Assembly: GCF_002886045.1 (NCBI RefSeq)
Contig: NZ_CP025791.1
Coordinates: 1,875,001-1,939,000, forward strand
DNA: 64,000 nucleotides
DNA from: Flavivirga eckloniae
GTDB taxonomy: Bacteria; Bacteroidota; Bacteroidia; Flavobacteriales; Flavobacteriaceae
Reading direction: 5' to 3'
Below the pieces are notes generated by a model that worked only from the letters and a program-made list of their open reading frames with translations, did not search any database and was not told the DNA's origin. A program made the translations under genes and the position numbers. This document shows, piece after piece, positions 18,632-26,844 of the stretch (position 1 is its first letter; every line of letters starts with the position of its first letter).

Positions 18632-18853
18632 GCAAAAGAATTATTAGACCTTGGCTTTAAGGTTAAAGCCATGATAAGAAACATTAACAGTCCGAACGCG
18701 CAAGAGTTAAAAAGACTAGGTGCCGAATTGTTTGTTGGAGATATGAATGATATTCAGGGTGTGTTTATTAGCAAACTTCACCTTAAAAAATTTGAAAGAG
18801 AACAAGGAATCCCCCTTTTTTTTATAAGGGATGAAATATGTTCTGGAAAATGA
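18632..18853 (+). pseudogene. second NmrA fragment, 5'-truncated
   Basis: Repeats codons 20 onwards of the fragment at 17267-17569 but lacks its start and NAD-binding loop, because the duplication breakpoint cuts there. A short frame from an internal ATG at 18671 ends in a changed T-run. No function expected. Confidence 0.8.
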
Positions 18854-18975
18854 AAATTGGATACAATCTCATACATAGAGAAGAAAATAGATTCAGAATA
18901 AATAACCCTGACTGTTTAGCGCAACCTTACACACCTTGTTCCATCTTAAATATACAAACCCAAATTAGATAAAAT

Positions 18976-19935
18976 ATGCCCCATAAAAAAAATTCCTTAT
19001 TAATAACAATAATCATTTTTATTGTATGTCATTCTGCTTGTAGTAAAGATGACAACCCTCCTAATAACAATCCTCCTATTGAAAAACCTCAAGAAAAAGA
19101 TGTTCCTTTTGATGAAGTAATCACAATACCTATAGTGGTACATGTGGTTAATTATAAACCTGATCCATTTACCATTAGTGATGAAAAAATCAAATCACAA
19201 ATTTATGTATTAAATCAAGATTTTAGAAAAAAGAATCCTGATCATTTAAAAACACCTGATGAATTTAGTCATTTAGTAGCCGACGTGGGCATTGAATTCA
19301 AACTTGCTGATACCGATCCTAATGGTAATGCTACAACGGGAATCATTAGAACAGAAAGTGATGTTATCGCCAGTGATGGTCACTCTATCGAAGGAGATAC
19401 ACCTATTACAGAGTTAAGGTTATATTTTACAGATAAAGGTGGACAAGATGCTTGGCCTAATGACAAATACTTAAATATTTGGATTGCAGATTATAGCACT
19501 TCTAATGGTAGGTTAACACTTCCTGGTTATGCCAATCCACCAGGTTCAGACCCAAGAATAGATGGTGTAGTGATGGATCCGAGAGTTTTCGGAATGCTAC
19601 CTCCATTACACCCCGCACATAAATTTGGCAGAACAGCGACCCACGAAATTGGCCATTGGCTTAACCTATTACACATTTATGCTGGTCAAAGAAAGTGCGA
19701 TTCTTCAGATCTTGTAGACGATACTCCAACTCAATATGAATCTTACTCTGGAAACCCTACTCATCCTCGAAAGTCATGTGGTAGCAATGATATGTTTATG
19801 AATTTTATGGATTATGTGAATGACGAGTCCATGTATATGTTTACCATTGGACAGAAAAAAAGAATGCGAGACCTTTTTAATCCAGATGGCTTAAGAAGGA
19901 AACTATATCTTAACAATAAATCAAAGTCAAATTAA
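18976..19935 (+). CDS. M43 metalloprotease lipoprotein, copy 2
   Basis: 319 residues with the same lipobox (HSAC) and linker as copy 1. The first 110 or so residues and the last 35 are almost identical to copy 1, also at the DNA level. The catalytic core has drifted: it has a 12-residue insertion after TGIIRTESD (IASDGHSIEGD...) and many substitutions, yet keeps HEIGHWLNLLH (about 223-233) and the Met-turn MNFMDYVND. Both copies therefore look active but probably differ in specificity. It carries the same upstream 120 bases as copy 1, so both should be expressed alike. Confidence 0.9.
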   Translation: MPHKKNSLLITIIIFIVCHSACSKDDNPPNNNPPIEKPQEKDVPFDEVITIPIVVHVVNYKPDPFTISDEKIKSQIYVLNQDFRKKNPDHLKTPDEFSHLVADVGIEFKLADTDPNGNATTGIIRTESDVIASDGHSIEGDTPITELRLYFTDKGGQDAWPNDKYLNIWIADYSTSNGRLTLPGYANPPGSDPRIDGVVMDPRVFGMLPPLHPAHKFGRTATHEIGHWLNLLHIYAGQRKCDSSDLVDDTPTQYESYSGNPTHPRKSCGSNDMFMNFMDYVNDESMYMFTIGQKKRMRDLFNPDGLRRKLYLNNKSKSN

Positions 19936-20079
19936 ACTATTACAAGATTAATTATTGCTCTTATTTAAACACTATTCTTATAAATTAAGCGCAACCATTT
20001 AGAGTTTGTAATTCAGTATATAACTATAAAAGGTAAATTAATTGGAATACTAGGAAATAGACAAGAAGATATCGATTTT

Positions 20080-20132
20080 AATATTTATAATCATATGGTA
20101 AGTATGGAGACTTCCGTGTGATTATAAATATT
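20080..20132. repeat. 14-bp inverted repeat at the lipB 3' end
   Basis: AATATTTATAATCA (20080-20093) and TGATTATAAATATT (20119-20132) are perfect arms around 25 bases. The right arm overlaps the lipB stop codon. No T-run follows, so it is not a standard terminator. The 195-base gap after M43 copy 2 otherwise holds a short open stretch on the plus strand (about 20005-20120) that may be a coding remnant. Confidence 0.55.
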
Positions 20133-20835
20133 AAACTCTTATAAATTCTGCTTCAAACAGATTAACAAAATGTTTTAGAAGTTTTTCCTTTACGTCTTCC
20201 ATGGAGACTTCTTTTTTACCTAGCTCTACATTTAAAGATGTTACAGCTTTACCACGAATACCACAGGGGATAATATTATCAAAATACCCCAAGTTAGCAT
20301 TTACATTTAGTGCAAAACCATGCATCGTTACCCAACGACTCGCTCTCACTCCCATAGCACAAATTTTACGAGCAAAGGGTGTTCCTACATCTAACCATAC
20401 TCCCGTTTCTCCCTTACTGCGTTCTGCTTTTAAACCATACTCTGCAAGAGTTAGTATAATCATTTCTTCTAAAAACCGAAGGTACTTGTGTATGTCTGTA
20501 AAAAAGTTTTCTAAATCTAAGATAGGATACCCTACAACTTGCCCCGGGCCGTGATAAGTAATATCACCTCCGCGGTTAATTTTATAAAAAGTAGCCCCTT
20601 TTTCAATAAGCTGTTTTTCGTTTAAAAGCAAATTAGACAAATCGCCGCTTTTACCTAGAGTATAAACATGCGGATGCTCTACAAACAAAAAATGATTCTT
20701 CGTTTGCAAACCTGCTTCTTCTCGCCTGTTTTTAATTTTGGTATCTACAATGGCTTTAAACAATGCTTCCTGGTAATCCCAAGTTTGTTTATAATCTTTT
20801 AAGCCTAAATCTTGTAGTTCAATTTGCTTATTCAA
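20131..20835 (-). CDS. lipB: lipoyl(octanoyl) transferase
   Basis: LipB (234 residues) moves octanoyl from acyl carrier protein to lipoyl domains of 2-oxoacid dehydrogenases. Family signatures are present: HVYTLGKSGD, the RGGDITYHGPGQ motif, MHGFALNVN, and the catalytic IIPCGIRGKAVTSL with Cys and Lys. The length and start are normal. It follows a small lipoprotein gene after four bases, so the two are probably co-transcribed. Confidence 0.97.
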   Translation of the reverse strand: MNKQIELQDLGLKDYKQTWDYQEALFKAIVDTKIKNRREEAGLQTKNHFLFVEHPHVYTLGKSGDLSNLLLNEKQLIEKGATFYKINRGGDITYHGPGQVVGYPILDLENFFTDIHKYLRFLEEMIILTLAEYGLKAERSKGETGVWLDVGTPFARKICAMGVRASRWVTMHGFALNVNANLGYFDNIIPCGIRGKAVTSLNVELGKKEVSMEDVKEKLLKHFVNLFEAEFIRV

Positions 20836-20839
20836 AATA

Positions 20840-21589
20840 CTAATTCTCTAACACAACTTCTATATTTAAAGCTTCCGGGTTTGTTATATATTCCATAAAA
20901 CCAAACTCTACAGTAAAGCTTTTTCTGTCGGCACTAAACATAGCCTTTTCGTTCGACACAGATTTAATAGGCTTCGGAAAGTGATAGTTTAGCTTGTACA
21001 TTGAAGACCCAAACATAGCAGCCATTTCTCCCAAACTATCTGTTGCTTTTTTATAAGCTTCCTTATCTAATATTTTAGCAACACGCTTAAACACTTTTCC
21101 ATTATATTCATAATCGAGCATCGTATGCCCATCTCCTCCAATAGAAGAAAACGGATTGGACTTTGCACTACTTTTAGCTCCTTTTTGCATACTACTAAAA
21201 TCATTCATCGCCTTAAACATATCCTGAAGCTCACTTACTTCTTTAAATTCTGTAAACATATCAAACTTCATTTCCGAAGTTTTTGGGTTCATAACCATAT
21301 GCATACTAAACGGTTCTAAGCTCTTTAATTTTAATTGCTCTTCTTCCGATAATTGCGAAATACTATCGCGTTTTTCTTCTAATAATTCTTTAAAACTAAA
21401 AGTAGAATCTACAGCCTTTTCTTGACTATTATTCATTTCTTTTCCCGCCATTTGCATAAGTTGAGTGCCATCAAAAGAAAATTCCATTCTTCCAGAGCCA
21501 TCATCATTTATATAAATGTTTTCAGAAAACTGACAACTAGTAAAAACTATAGAAATAATAAAAACGATAAGGGGATAAAATCTGTTCAT
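20840..21589 (-). CDS. conserved flavobacterial lipoprotein of unknown function
   Basis: The 249-residue protein has a signal peptide and lipobox FTSC (Cys19). The mature part starts ENIYINDDGSGRMEFSFDG, a beta-rich opening, and ends YITNPEALNIEVVLEN. I know of no functional annotation. It lies between the YqaE peptide gene and lipB on the same strand, with four bases to lipB. Envelope location is inferred from the lipobox. Confidence 0.75.
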   Translation of the reverse strand: MNRFYPLIVFIISIVFTSCQFSENIYINDDGSGRMEFSFDGTQLMQMAGKEMNNSQEKAVDSTFSFKELLEEKRDSISQLSEEEQLKLKSLEPFSMHMVMNPKTSEMKFDMFTEFKEVSELQDMFKAMNDFSSMQKGAKSSAKSNPFSSIGGDGHTMLDYEYNGKVFKRVAKILDKEAYKKATDSLGEMAAMFGSSMYKLNYHFPKPIKSVSNEKAMFSADRKSFTVEFGFMEYITNPEALNIEVVLEN

Positions 21590-21633
21590 TGTAATTAAAT
21601 TTTAGTTTAATTTAGTGAACAAAGATACATCTT

Positions 21634-21792
21634 TTATCTATTTGGGTTATTTATAATAACAAGTGCTGCTATAACTCCTGGTACCCAGCCGCAAAGCCAT
21701 AATAAAAAGACAATAAATATAGAGCCACAACCCTTATCGAGAACAGCCAAGGGAGGACAAATTATAGATAGTAAAACTCTCCAAAAACTCAT
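21634..21792 (-). CDS. YqaE/Pmp3 family small membrane protein
   Basis: This 52-residue protein has two hydrophobic segments. The start is MSFWRVLLSIICPPLAVLDKG; a Gly-Cys-Gly turn and a second span (FIVFLLWLCGWVPGVIAALVII) ending NNPNR follow. The CPPLAV and GWVPGVIAAL blocks are diagnostic of the YqaE/Pmp3 family, linked elsewhere to membrane potential and stress. It is followed by the lipoprotein and lipB genes on the same strand. Confidence 0.9.
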   Translation of the reverse strand: MSFWRVLLSIICPPLAVLDKGCGSIFIVFLLWLCGWVPGVIAALVIINNPNR

Positions 21793-21961
21793 AGTTTGAT
21801 TTATTTAATACTGAACTTATTTCAGTGTAGATTGATGATTGCTTATTTGACGTTATTGCTTCAATTTTGTTACAGTTTATGTTAGAAGCAATTAAAGAAA
21901 AATTCCTTCTACTCCTAGACCACAAATATACTGTAAGAAACACCAATTTTCGAACCCAAAA

Positions 21962-21996
21962 AAATCGTAAATCAATAATCGTAAATCGTAAATCAA
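21962..21996. repeat. short tandem repeats of AATCGTAAATC upstream of lysS
   Basis: The word AATCGTAAATC or its core recurs three times in 35 bases, just before the lysS -7 element. It could be a slippage-prone spacer or a protein site. Confidence 0.45.
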
Positions 21997-22001
21997 ATGA
22001 T

Positions 22002-22009
22002 TATCTTTG
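22002..22009 (+). promoter_or_regulatory. -7 element TATCTTTG of lysS
   Basis: Exact TAnnTTTG match, ending 30 bases before the lysS ATG. No TTTG -33 element is present in the repeat tract upstream. Confidence 0.5.
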
Positions 22010-22039
22010 TGCCTTTAAAATTCACACAGTATATAGAAT

Positions 22040-23731
22040 ATGTCGCAATTATCAGAGCAAGAGCTTGTAAGAAGAGAAAAATTAGCAAAATTACGTGCAT
22101 TGGGTATTAATCCCTACCCTGCAGACTTATACCCAGTAAACCATACCTCCAAACAGGTTAAAGATGAATTTGAAGAAGGCAAACAGGTTATTGTTGCTGG
22201 TAGGTTGATGATGATAAAAGTACAAGGAAAAGCTAGTTTTGCTCAATTACAAGATGCTGAAGGCAAAATACAGGTATATTTTAATCGCGATGAAATTTGT
22301 CCGGGAGAAGACAAAGAAAAATACAACGAAGTTTTTAAAAAACTTATAGATTTTGGAGACTTTATTGGTATTGAAGGCGAACTGTTTACAACAAAAGTAG
22401 GTGAGAAAACGGTTAAAGTTAAAAATTTCACCTTACTAAGTAAGGCTTTAAAACCCCTACCATTACCAAAGGAAAAAGATGGTGTTGTGTATGATGCGTT
22501 TACCGATCCAGAACAACGTTACAGACAGCGTTATGCAGATTTAGCAGTAAACCCGCAAGTAAAAGACGTTTTTGTAAAACGCACCAAACTGTTTAACGCC
22601 ATGCGCGAGTTTTTTAATAACTCTGGATACTTTGAAGTTGAAACGCCTATTTTACAGCCAATACCTGGTGGTGCAGCTGCACGTCCTTTTGTAACACACC
22701 ACAATGCTTTAGATATTCCGTTATACATGCGAATTGCTAACGAGCTATACTTAAAACGGTTAATTGTTGGTGGGTTTGATGGGGTATACGAGTTTTCTAA
22801 AAACTTTAGAAACGAAGGTATGGACAGAACTCATAACCCTGAGTTTACTGCCATGGAAATCTATGTGGCCTACAAAGATTACAATTGGATGATGGATTTT
22901 TGTGAACGTTTATTAGAGCATTGTGCTATAGCTGTAAACGGAACCACTAAAGCTACTTTTGGTGAACACGACATAGACTTTAAAGCGCCATATGCTCGTG
23001 TAACTATGGCAGACTCTATTAAGCATTTCACAGGATTTGACATTACAGGAAAAACCGAAGATGAAATTAGACAAGCTGCTAAGGATTTGGGTGTTGAAGT
23101 TGATGAAACTATGGGTAAAGGCAAACTTATCGATGAAATTTTTGGTGAAAAATGTGAGGGTAATTATATACAACCAACTTATATAACCGATTATCCTAAG
23201 GAGATGAGTCCACTTTGTAAAGAGCACAGAGATAATCCGGAATTAACCGAGCGTTTTGAGCTAATGGTTTGTGGTAAAGAAATTGCCAATGCTTATTCTG
23301 AGCTTAATGATCCTATTGACCAACGCGAACGTTTTGAACATCAGCTTAAATTAGCTGCTAAGGGTGATGACGAAGCTACAGAGTTTATCGATCATGACTT
23401 TTTACGTGCTTTAGAGTATGGTATGCCTCCAACATCTGGTATGGGCATAGGTATGGATAGATTAATTATGTTTTTAACCAATAACCAGTCGATACAAGAG
23501 GTATTGTTCTTCCCACAAATGCGACCAGAAAAGAAAGCTCCGGCCATAAGTGAAGAAGGAAAAGCACTTTTAGAGCTCCTGAAGAAAACTGAGCGTTTAG
23601 CGCTTAACGATCTTAAATCGCAGTCTGGCTTATCGAATAAAAAATGGGACAAAACTATTAAAGAGCTAACTAAAAATAGTTTAGCCAAAGTTGAAAAAAC
23701 AGATGATGGTTTATTTGTTGAGATGACTTAA
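22040..23731 (+). CDS. lysS: lysyl-tRNA synthetase (class II)
   Basis: The 563-residue protein charges tRNA-Lys. An N-terminal OB-fold anticodon domain (about 55-150, VIVAGRLMMIKVQGKASFAQL) is followed by the class II core with motif 2 (FRNEG, HNPEFTAMEIY) and motif 3 (GMGIGMDRLIMFLT, about residue 470). It has about 60 more residues at the C-terminus than the E. coli enzyme (LLELLKKTERLALNDLKSQ...), which is usual in flavobacteria. The start at MSQLSEQEL fits. A strong terminator follows. Confidence 0.97.
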   Translation: MSQLSEQELVRREKLAKLRALGINPYPADLYPVNHTSKQVKDEFEEGKQVIVAGRLMMIKVQGKASFAQLQDAEGKIQVYFNRDEICPGEDKEKYNEVFKKLIDFGDFIGIEGELFTTKVGEKTVKVKNFTLLSKALKPLPLPKEKDGVVYDAFTDPEQRYRQRYADLAVNPQVKDVFVKRTKLFNAMREFFNNSGYFEVETPILQPIPGGAAARPFVTHHNALDIPLYMRIANELYLKRLIVGGFDGVYEFSKNFRNEGMDRTHNPEFTAMEIYVAYKDYNWMMDFCERLLEHCAIAVNGTTKATFGEHDIDFKAPYARVTMADSIKHFTGFDITGKTEDEIRQAAKDLGVEVDETMGKGKLIDEIFGEKCEGNYIQPTYITDYPKEMSPLCKEHRDNPELTERFELMVCGKEIANAYSELNDPIDQRERFEHQLKLAAKGDDEATEFIDHDFLRALEYGMPPTSGMGIGMDRLIMFLTNNQSIQEVLFFPQMRPEKKAPAISEEGKALLELLKKTERLALNDLKSQSGLSNKKWDKTIKELTKNSLAKVEKTDDGLFVEMT

Positions 23732-23751
23732 CAAGTAAAATCAAACAATAT

Positions 23752-23789
23752 AAAAAAAGCCAGTAATTTAAAATTACTGGCTTTTTTTT
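23752..23789. terminator. bidirectional terminator after lysS
   Basis: GCCAGTAA and TTACTGGC pair around TTTAAA, flanked by seven A and eight T. It serves lysS on the plus strand and can also stop transcripts of the minus gene at 23869-24255. Confidence 0.85.
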
Positions 23790-23868
23790 ACTAACAATTT
23801 ATTAAACTTAAAAACAACTAATTATCTTCTGTCGCCCTACCCTATAAAGCGAGCTTTGGGCAACCTTT

Positions 23869-24255
23869 TTATATCTCTACGTCCTCTTCTATTTCGAATA
23901 GTTCAATCAAACTCCAATCTAAATCTCCCTTTCCTTTTAAAGGGTTAAAGTTTTTTGGCAAGTAACCTTTCGTATCGAAACCTAGATCTACGTCTTCCTC
24001 AACTTCGCAAATGTCTATCGTATTCCAATCTAAATCTCCTTTTCCTTTTAACGGATTGAAGTTTTTCGGTAAATAATCTTTAGTATTAAAACCAAGTTCT
24101 ACCTCTTCTTCAATTTCGTAAACTTCTATACTACTAATGTCTAAATAGTGGCTTATTTCGCAAGTAGACATATTAATTCCATCTGTGCTCCCGTTTACAA
24201 TATCCATTGTATTTAACGTAAACAATGAGCTTAAAATAAAGGCTAATTTTACCAT
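23869..24255 (-). CDS. small secreted protein with two 37-residue repeats
   Basis: This 128-residue protein starts with a short signal-like segment (MVKLAFILSSLFTLNT). Two repeats of 37 codons follow, offset by 111 bases, each of the form EEE/D-V-E/D-LGF-N/D-TK-YLPKNFNPLKGKGDLDW, and a partial third ends EIEEDVEI. I recognise the LGFDT..YLP.NFNP motif from uncharacterised secreted flavobacterial proteins. The high acidity suggests cation binding or surface contact. It is transcribed towards the lysS terminator. No function known. Confidence 0.75.
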   Translation of the reverse strand: MVKLAFILSSLFTLNTMDIVNGSTDGINMSTCEISHYLDISSIEVYEIEEEVELGFNTKDYLPKNFNPLKGKGDLDWNTIDICEVEEDVDLGFDTKGYLPKNFNPLKGKGDLDWSLIELFEIEEDVEI

Positions 24256-24570
24256 AATGATTAATAGTTTTTCTGATTGACTCTACAAAATTGACGTGTT
24301 TTTTTGAAAGTAATTACATGGGTTTAGAAACATTTAACACAATAGGCTAATGTTTTATATTTTATTTAAGAACACATGAATTGAGATGTTAATTTTTTAA
24401 GAGTTAGCACTTTATAAAATGAATAATTACTCTATAATAATCATTCCATTTTACAGTGATTTTAATTTAAGGTGTGCTTAAAAATTAAATTATTCAGATA
24501 ACCAACCATACTTTATGCAAAAAAAGATCTAGATATTTTGAAACATTTATAAGACTAACATAAAACAGTT
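24256..24570. other. 315-base AT-rich intergenic region
   Basis: No ORF, RNA fold or convincing promoter was seen. It should contain the promoter of the small repeat protein (minus) and the end of the alpha/beta hydrolase operon (minus). Confidence 0.6.
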
Positions 24571-25389
24571 CTATAAAATCTGATTTGCCCTTTTCAAAAA
24601 AGTCTCATGCTTTATCAGGTTAAAATGACTCCCGCCATCTAGTGTTGTAAAAGTAGTGTGAGCAGCCGGAGCTTCTTTAAATAGTTTTTGGGCAGATTCA
24701 TAAGGCACAATCCTATCATTAGTCCCATGAAACATAGATATCGGGCAATTTACCTGAGATATAAATTTATAGCTAGGAAGTTTATATTTTAGCATGTACT
24801 CTATAGGAAAAATGGGAAACTTAGATTTTGCCACATCCGTCATACTATAATATGGTGTTTCTAAAATTAATTGCTTGGGCTTGTTCTTTGATGCCACATA
24901 AGTAGCCATACCCGTTCCCAAGGATCTTCCATAAACGGTAATATCACTTTCCGAATAGTGCTGCTTTAAATAATCGTAACAATATTGCGAATCGTTGTAT
25001 AAAGCCGATTCACTTAACTCGCCTGTGCTTTTTCCATAAGTTCTATAATCTATGACTAAAACATCATACTGTTTTTTAACAAAAAACTGGGTAACTATTC
25101 CCCAACGGGATAAATCACCTGCATTGCCATGAAAGTATAATACAACACCTTTGGGGTTGTCTATTTTAAAATGTAGAGCGTTAATATTTGCGCCATCGGT
25201 CTGTAAAAACAGTTCCTCAAAAGGATATGGAAATTCGTAATTAAAATCTTGTGGTAATACCGAAGGATGAAATAGTATTTTCTCTTGCTCGAAATATAGG
25301 AAGGCTCCTCCTATAATATATAAACTAATTAAAACAATGGCTAACCTTTTAAGCCTTCGTTTTATTTTTCTTTGACGCGTGTTTAACAT
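24571..25389 (-). CDS. alpha/beta hydrolase, membrane-anchored (second of a pair)
   Basis: The 272-residue protein has one N-terminal membrane span (about 12-30) and a hydrolase domain. The nucleophile elbow is YGRSLGTG, the acid NDRIVPYES, and the histidine GGSHFNL. It belongs to the YqjL/'BEM46-like' group of small serine hydrolases on the membrane. Its start overlaps the end of the preceding paralogue by 41 bases, so translation is probably coupled. Substrate unknown. Confidence 0.88.
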   Translation of the reverse strand: MLNTRQRKIKRRLKRLAIVLISLYIIGGAFLYFEQEKILFHPSVLPQDFNYEFPYPFEELFLQTDGANINALHFKIDNPKGVVLYFHGNAGDLSRWGIVTQFFVKKQYDVLVIDYRTYGKSTGELSESALYNDSQYCYDYLKQHYSESDITVYGRSLGTGMATYVASKNKPKQLILETPYYSMTDVAKSKFPIFPIEYMLKYKLPSYKFISQVNCPISMFHGTNDRIVPYESAQKLFKEAPAAHTTFTTLDGGSHFNLIKHETFLKRANQIL

Positions 25390-26227
25390 GTATACTTGTA
25401 GTTGATAAATCTATTTTTTCTGGAACTCTATTTAGAATTTCATGAATCATTTTATGATACGATTCAAAGTTATTTAAATTTTTGTGTCCGCCGCCTATAA
25501 CAGAATGCAATTTAGTAAGTTTAGGATTTACCTTTGATAGTTTTATGCTAGTTTTAAACGGAATAAGTTTATCGTTCGTTCCATGTATAATGTGTATGGG
25601 GCATTGTACATACTTTAACCATTTATAAGTTGGCAACGGATATTTTAGTAAAATCGATAGCGGCATAAAAGGCGCATAACGTGCTGTCACCTTGGTTAAA
25701 CTATAATAAGGAGCATCTAAAATAAGCATTTTGGGGTGATTCATGGAGGCTAGCTTGGCAGCAAATCCAGAACCTAGAGATCTGCCATAAAGTATAATTT
25801 TATCTTCGGCAGTAAGTTCTTTTATCTTATTGTAAATAACTTGCAAATCCCGTTTAATGGCTTTTTGCGATCGCCTTCCTGTGCTTTTGCCAAAACCGCG
25901 ATAATCGACCATTAAAACATTATAACCATGCCTGGTGAAATCGACTGCAAATTTGCCCCAACCTTTAATACTTTTTGAGTTTCCTTTTAAATACAACACA
26001 ACACCCTTGCTTTCTCCTTTTGGAAAAAACCGAACGCCATTGATCATTGCCCCATCTCTTGTTTCCAAATTATACTCCTTAAACGCTTGATTGTCATAAT
26101 TAAACTGAAAATCCGCGGGAAGTTTTTCAGGCTTAAAGAGCATATAGTCTTGTAGATAGTACAATGCAATACTAATTGCTATATAAGCAACCAAAACAAT
26201 TATAGTTATGTATAACCAATAAGGCAT
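25349..26227 (-). CDS. alpha/beta hydrolase, membrane-anchored (first of a pair)
   Basis: 292 residues: N-terminal span (about 6-24), nucleophile YGRSLGSG, acid NDKLIPFKT, histidine GGGHKNL. It is clearly a paralogue of the next gene, sharing the LPADFQFNYD/LPQDFNYEFPY region, the YRxxGKSTG block and the YGRSLG elbow. The tail after the hydrolase fold is basic (HASKKNKTKA) and is coded in the overlap. Forty-two bases separate it from the GDYXXLXY gene upstream. Confidence 0.88.
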   Translation of the reverse strand: MPYWLYITIIVLVAYIAISIALYYLQDYMLFKPEKLPADFQFNYDNQAFKEYNLETRDGAMINGVRFFPKGESKGVVLYLKGNSKSIKGWGKFAVDFTRHGYNVLMVDYRGFGKSTGRRSQKAIKRDLQVIYNKIKELTAEDKIILYGRSLGSGFAAKLASMNHPKMLILDAPYYSLTKVTARYAPFMPLSILLKYPLPTYKWLKYVQCPIHIIHGTNDKLIPFKTSIKLSKVNPKLTKLHSVIGGGHKNLNNFESYHKMIHEILNRVPEKIDLSTTSIHVKHASKKNKTKA

Positions 26228-26269
26228 AGTAAAAACGCTAGTATACTAAGATACAACAAAATAGAATAA

Positions 26270-26842
26270 TTACTTCGAAGCGTTTTTTTCTACATATTCC
26301 TTAATCGATATATCGTCAATTATAACATCGTTTAAAACAGCTTCTCCATCTTTAATATAAACTAATGCATACGTATTATTTGGTAAGGAATCCCGTTGTC
26401 TATCTCTTACGGCTACCTCTGCATCTTTCGCTTTGGTTTCTTCCATATAATATCGGTTAAACGGAAACTGTATACTTAGCTTATTCGAATATTTTGAATA
26501 CCATCCCGCCTTAGCTTTAAAGTAATCGTTATCCTTATTTGGTATTAAAGCCCTACCAACTGTATCAATTTTAGCATATCCCGAACCATCGTTATTTAGA
26601 TAAACATAAATTATATCGTTTCGTTTCCATAAAGAATCCTTGGTTTTATACGAATCGATTTCATAATTAAGGGTTATATACTTTCCTCTAAAGGGATCGT
26701 TCGGATCTACAGGTCGTGTTTTAAACTTGTACGCCTTTCCTTGTTCCAAAATTCTTTCTTGATTAAAAATCATCTGAGCCGGCACAAATAATTGTACCAG
26801 TGCCAGAATTATAAATATTATGAATATGTGTATTGTTTTCAT
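26270..26842 (-). CDS. GDYXXLXY domain-containing protein
   Basis: The 190-residue protein has an N-terminal signal or anchor segment (about 5-23), then RPVDPNDPFRGKYITLNYEI, which is the GDYxxLxY motif with Lys in the second place. This family usually sits next to DUF2157 (or DUF4401) membrane proteins, as here, where two bases separate the genes. Function unknown; a membrane-linked periplasmic partner of the DUF2157 protein is inferred. Confidence 0.85.
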   Translation of the reverse strand: MKTIHIFIIFIILALVQLFVPAQMIFNQERILEQGKAYKFKTRPVDPNDPFRGKYITLNYEIDSYKTKDSLWKRNDIIYVYLNNDGSGYAKIDTVGRALIPNKDNDYFKAKAGWYSKYSNKLSIQFPFNRYYMEETKAKDAEVAVRDRQRDSLPNNTYALVYIKDGEAVLNDVIIDDISIKEYVEKNASK

Positions 26843-26844
26843 TT

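Larger units (their letters stand above)
18624..19977. repeat. direct duplication, copy 2 (about 1.35 kb)
   Basis: Second copy of the unit at 17316-18625, starting in the middle of the NmrA fragment and ending after ACTATTC. It is longer because its M43 gene carries a 12-codon insertion and two extra codons at the end. Confidence 0.9.

Noticed and set aside
21867-22070. 67-codon plus-strand frame before lysS
   Set aside because: Runs through the lysS promoter and start; composition follows the AATCGTAAATC repeats.
23830-23868. GCCC/GGGC hairpin after the small repeat protein
   Set aside because: Stem of four pairs only; the terminator at 23752-23789 is sufficient.
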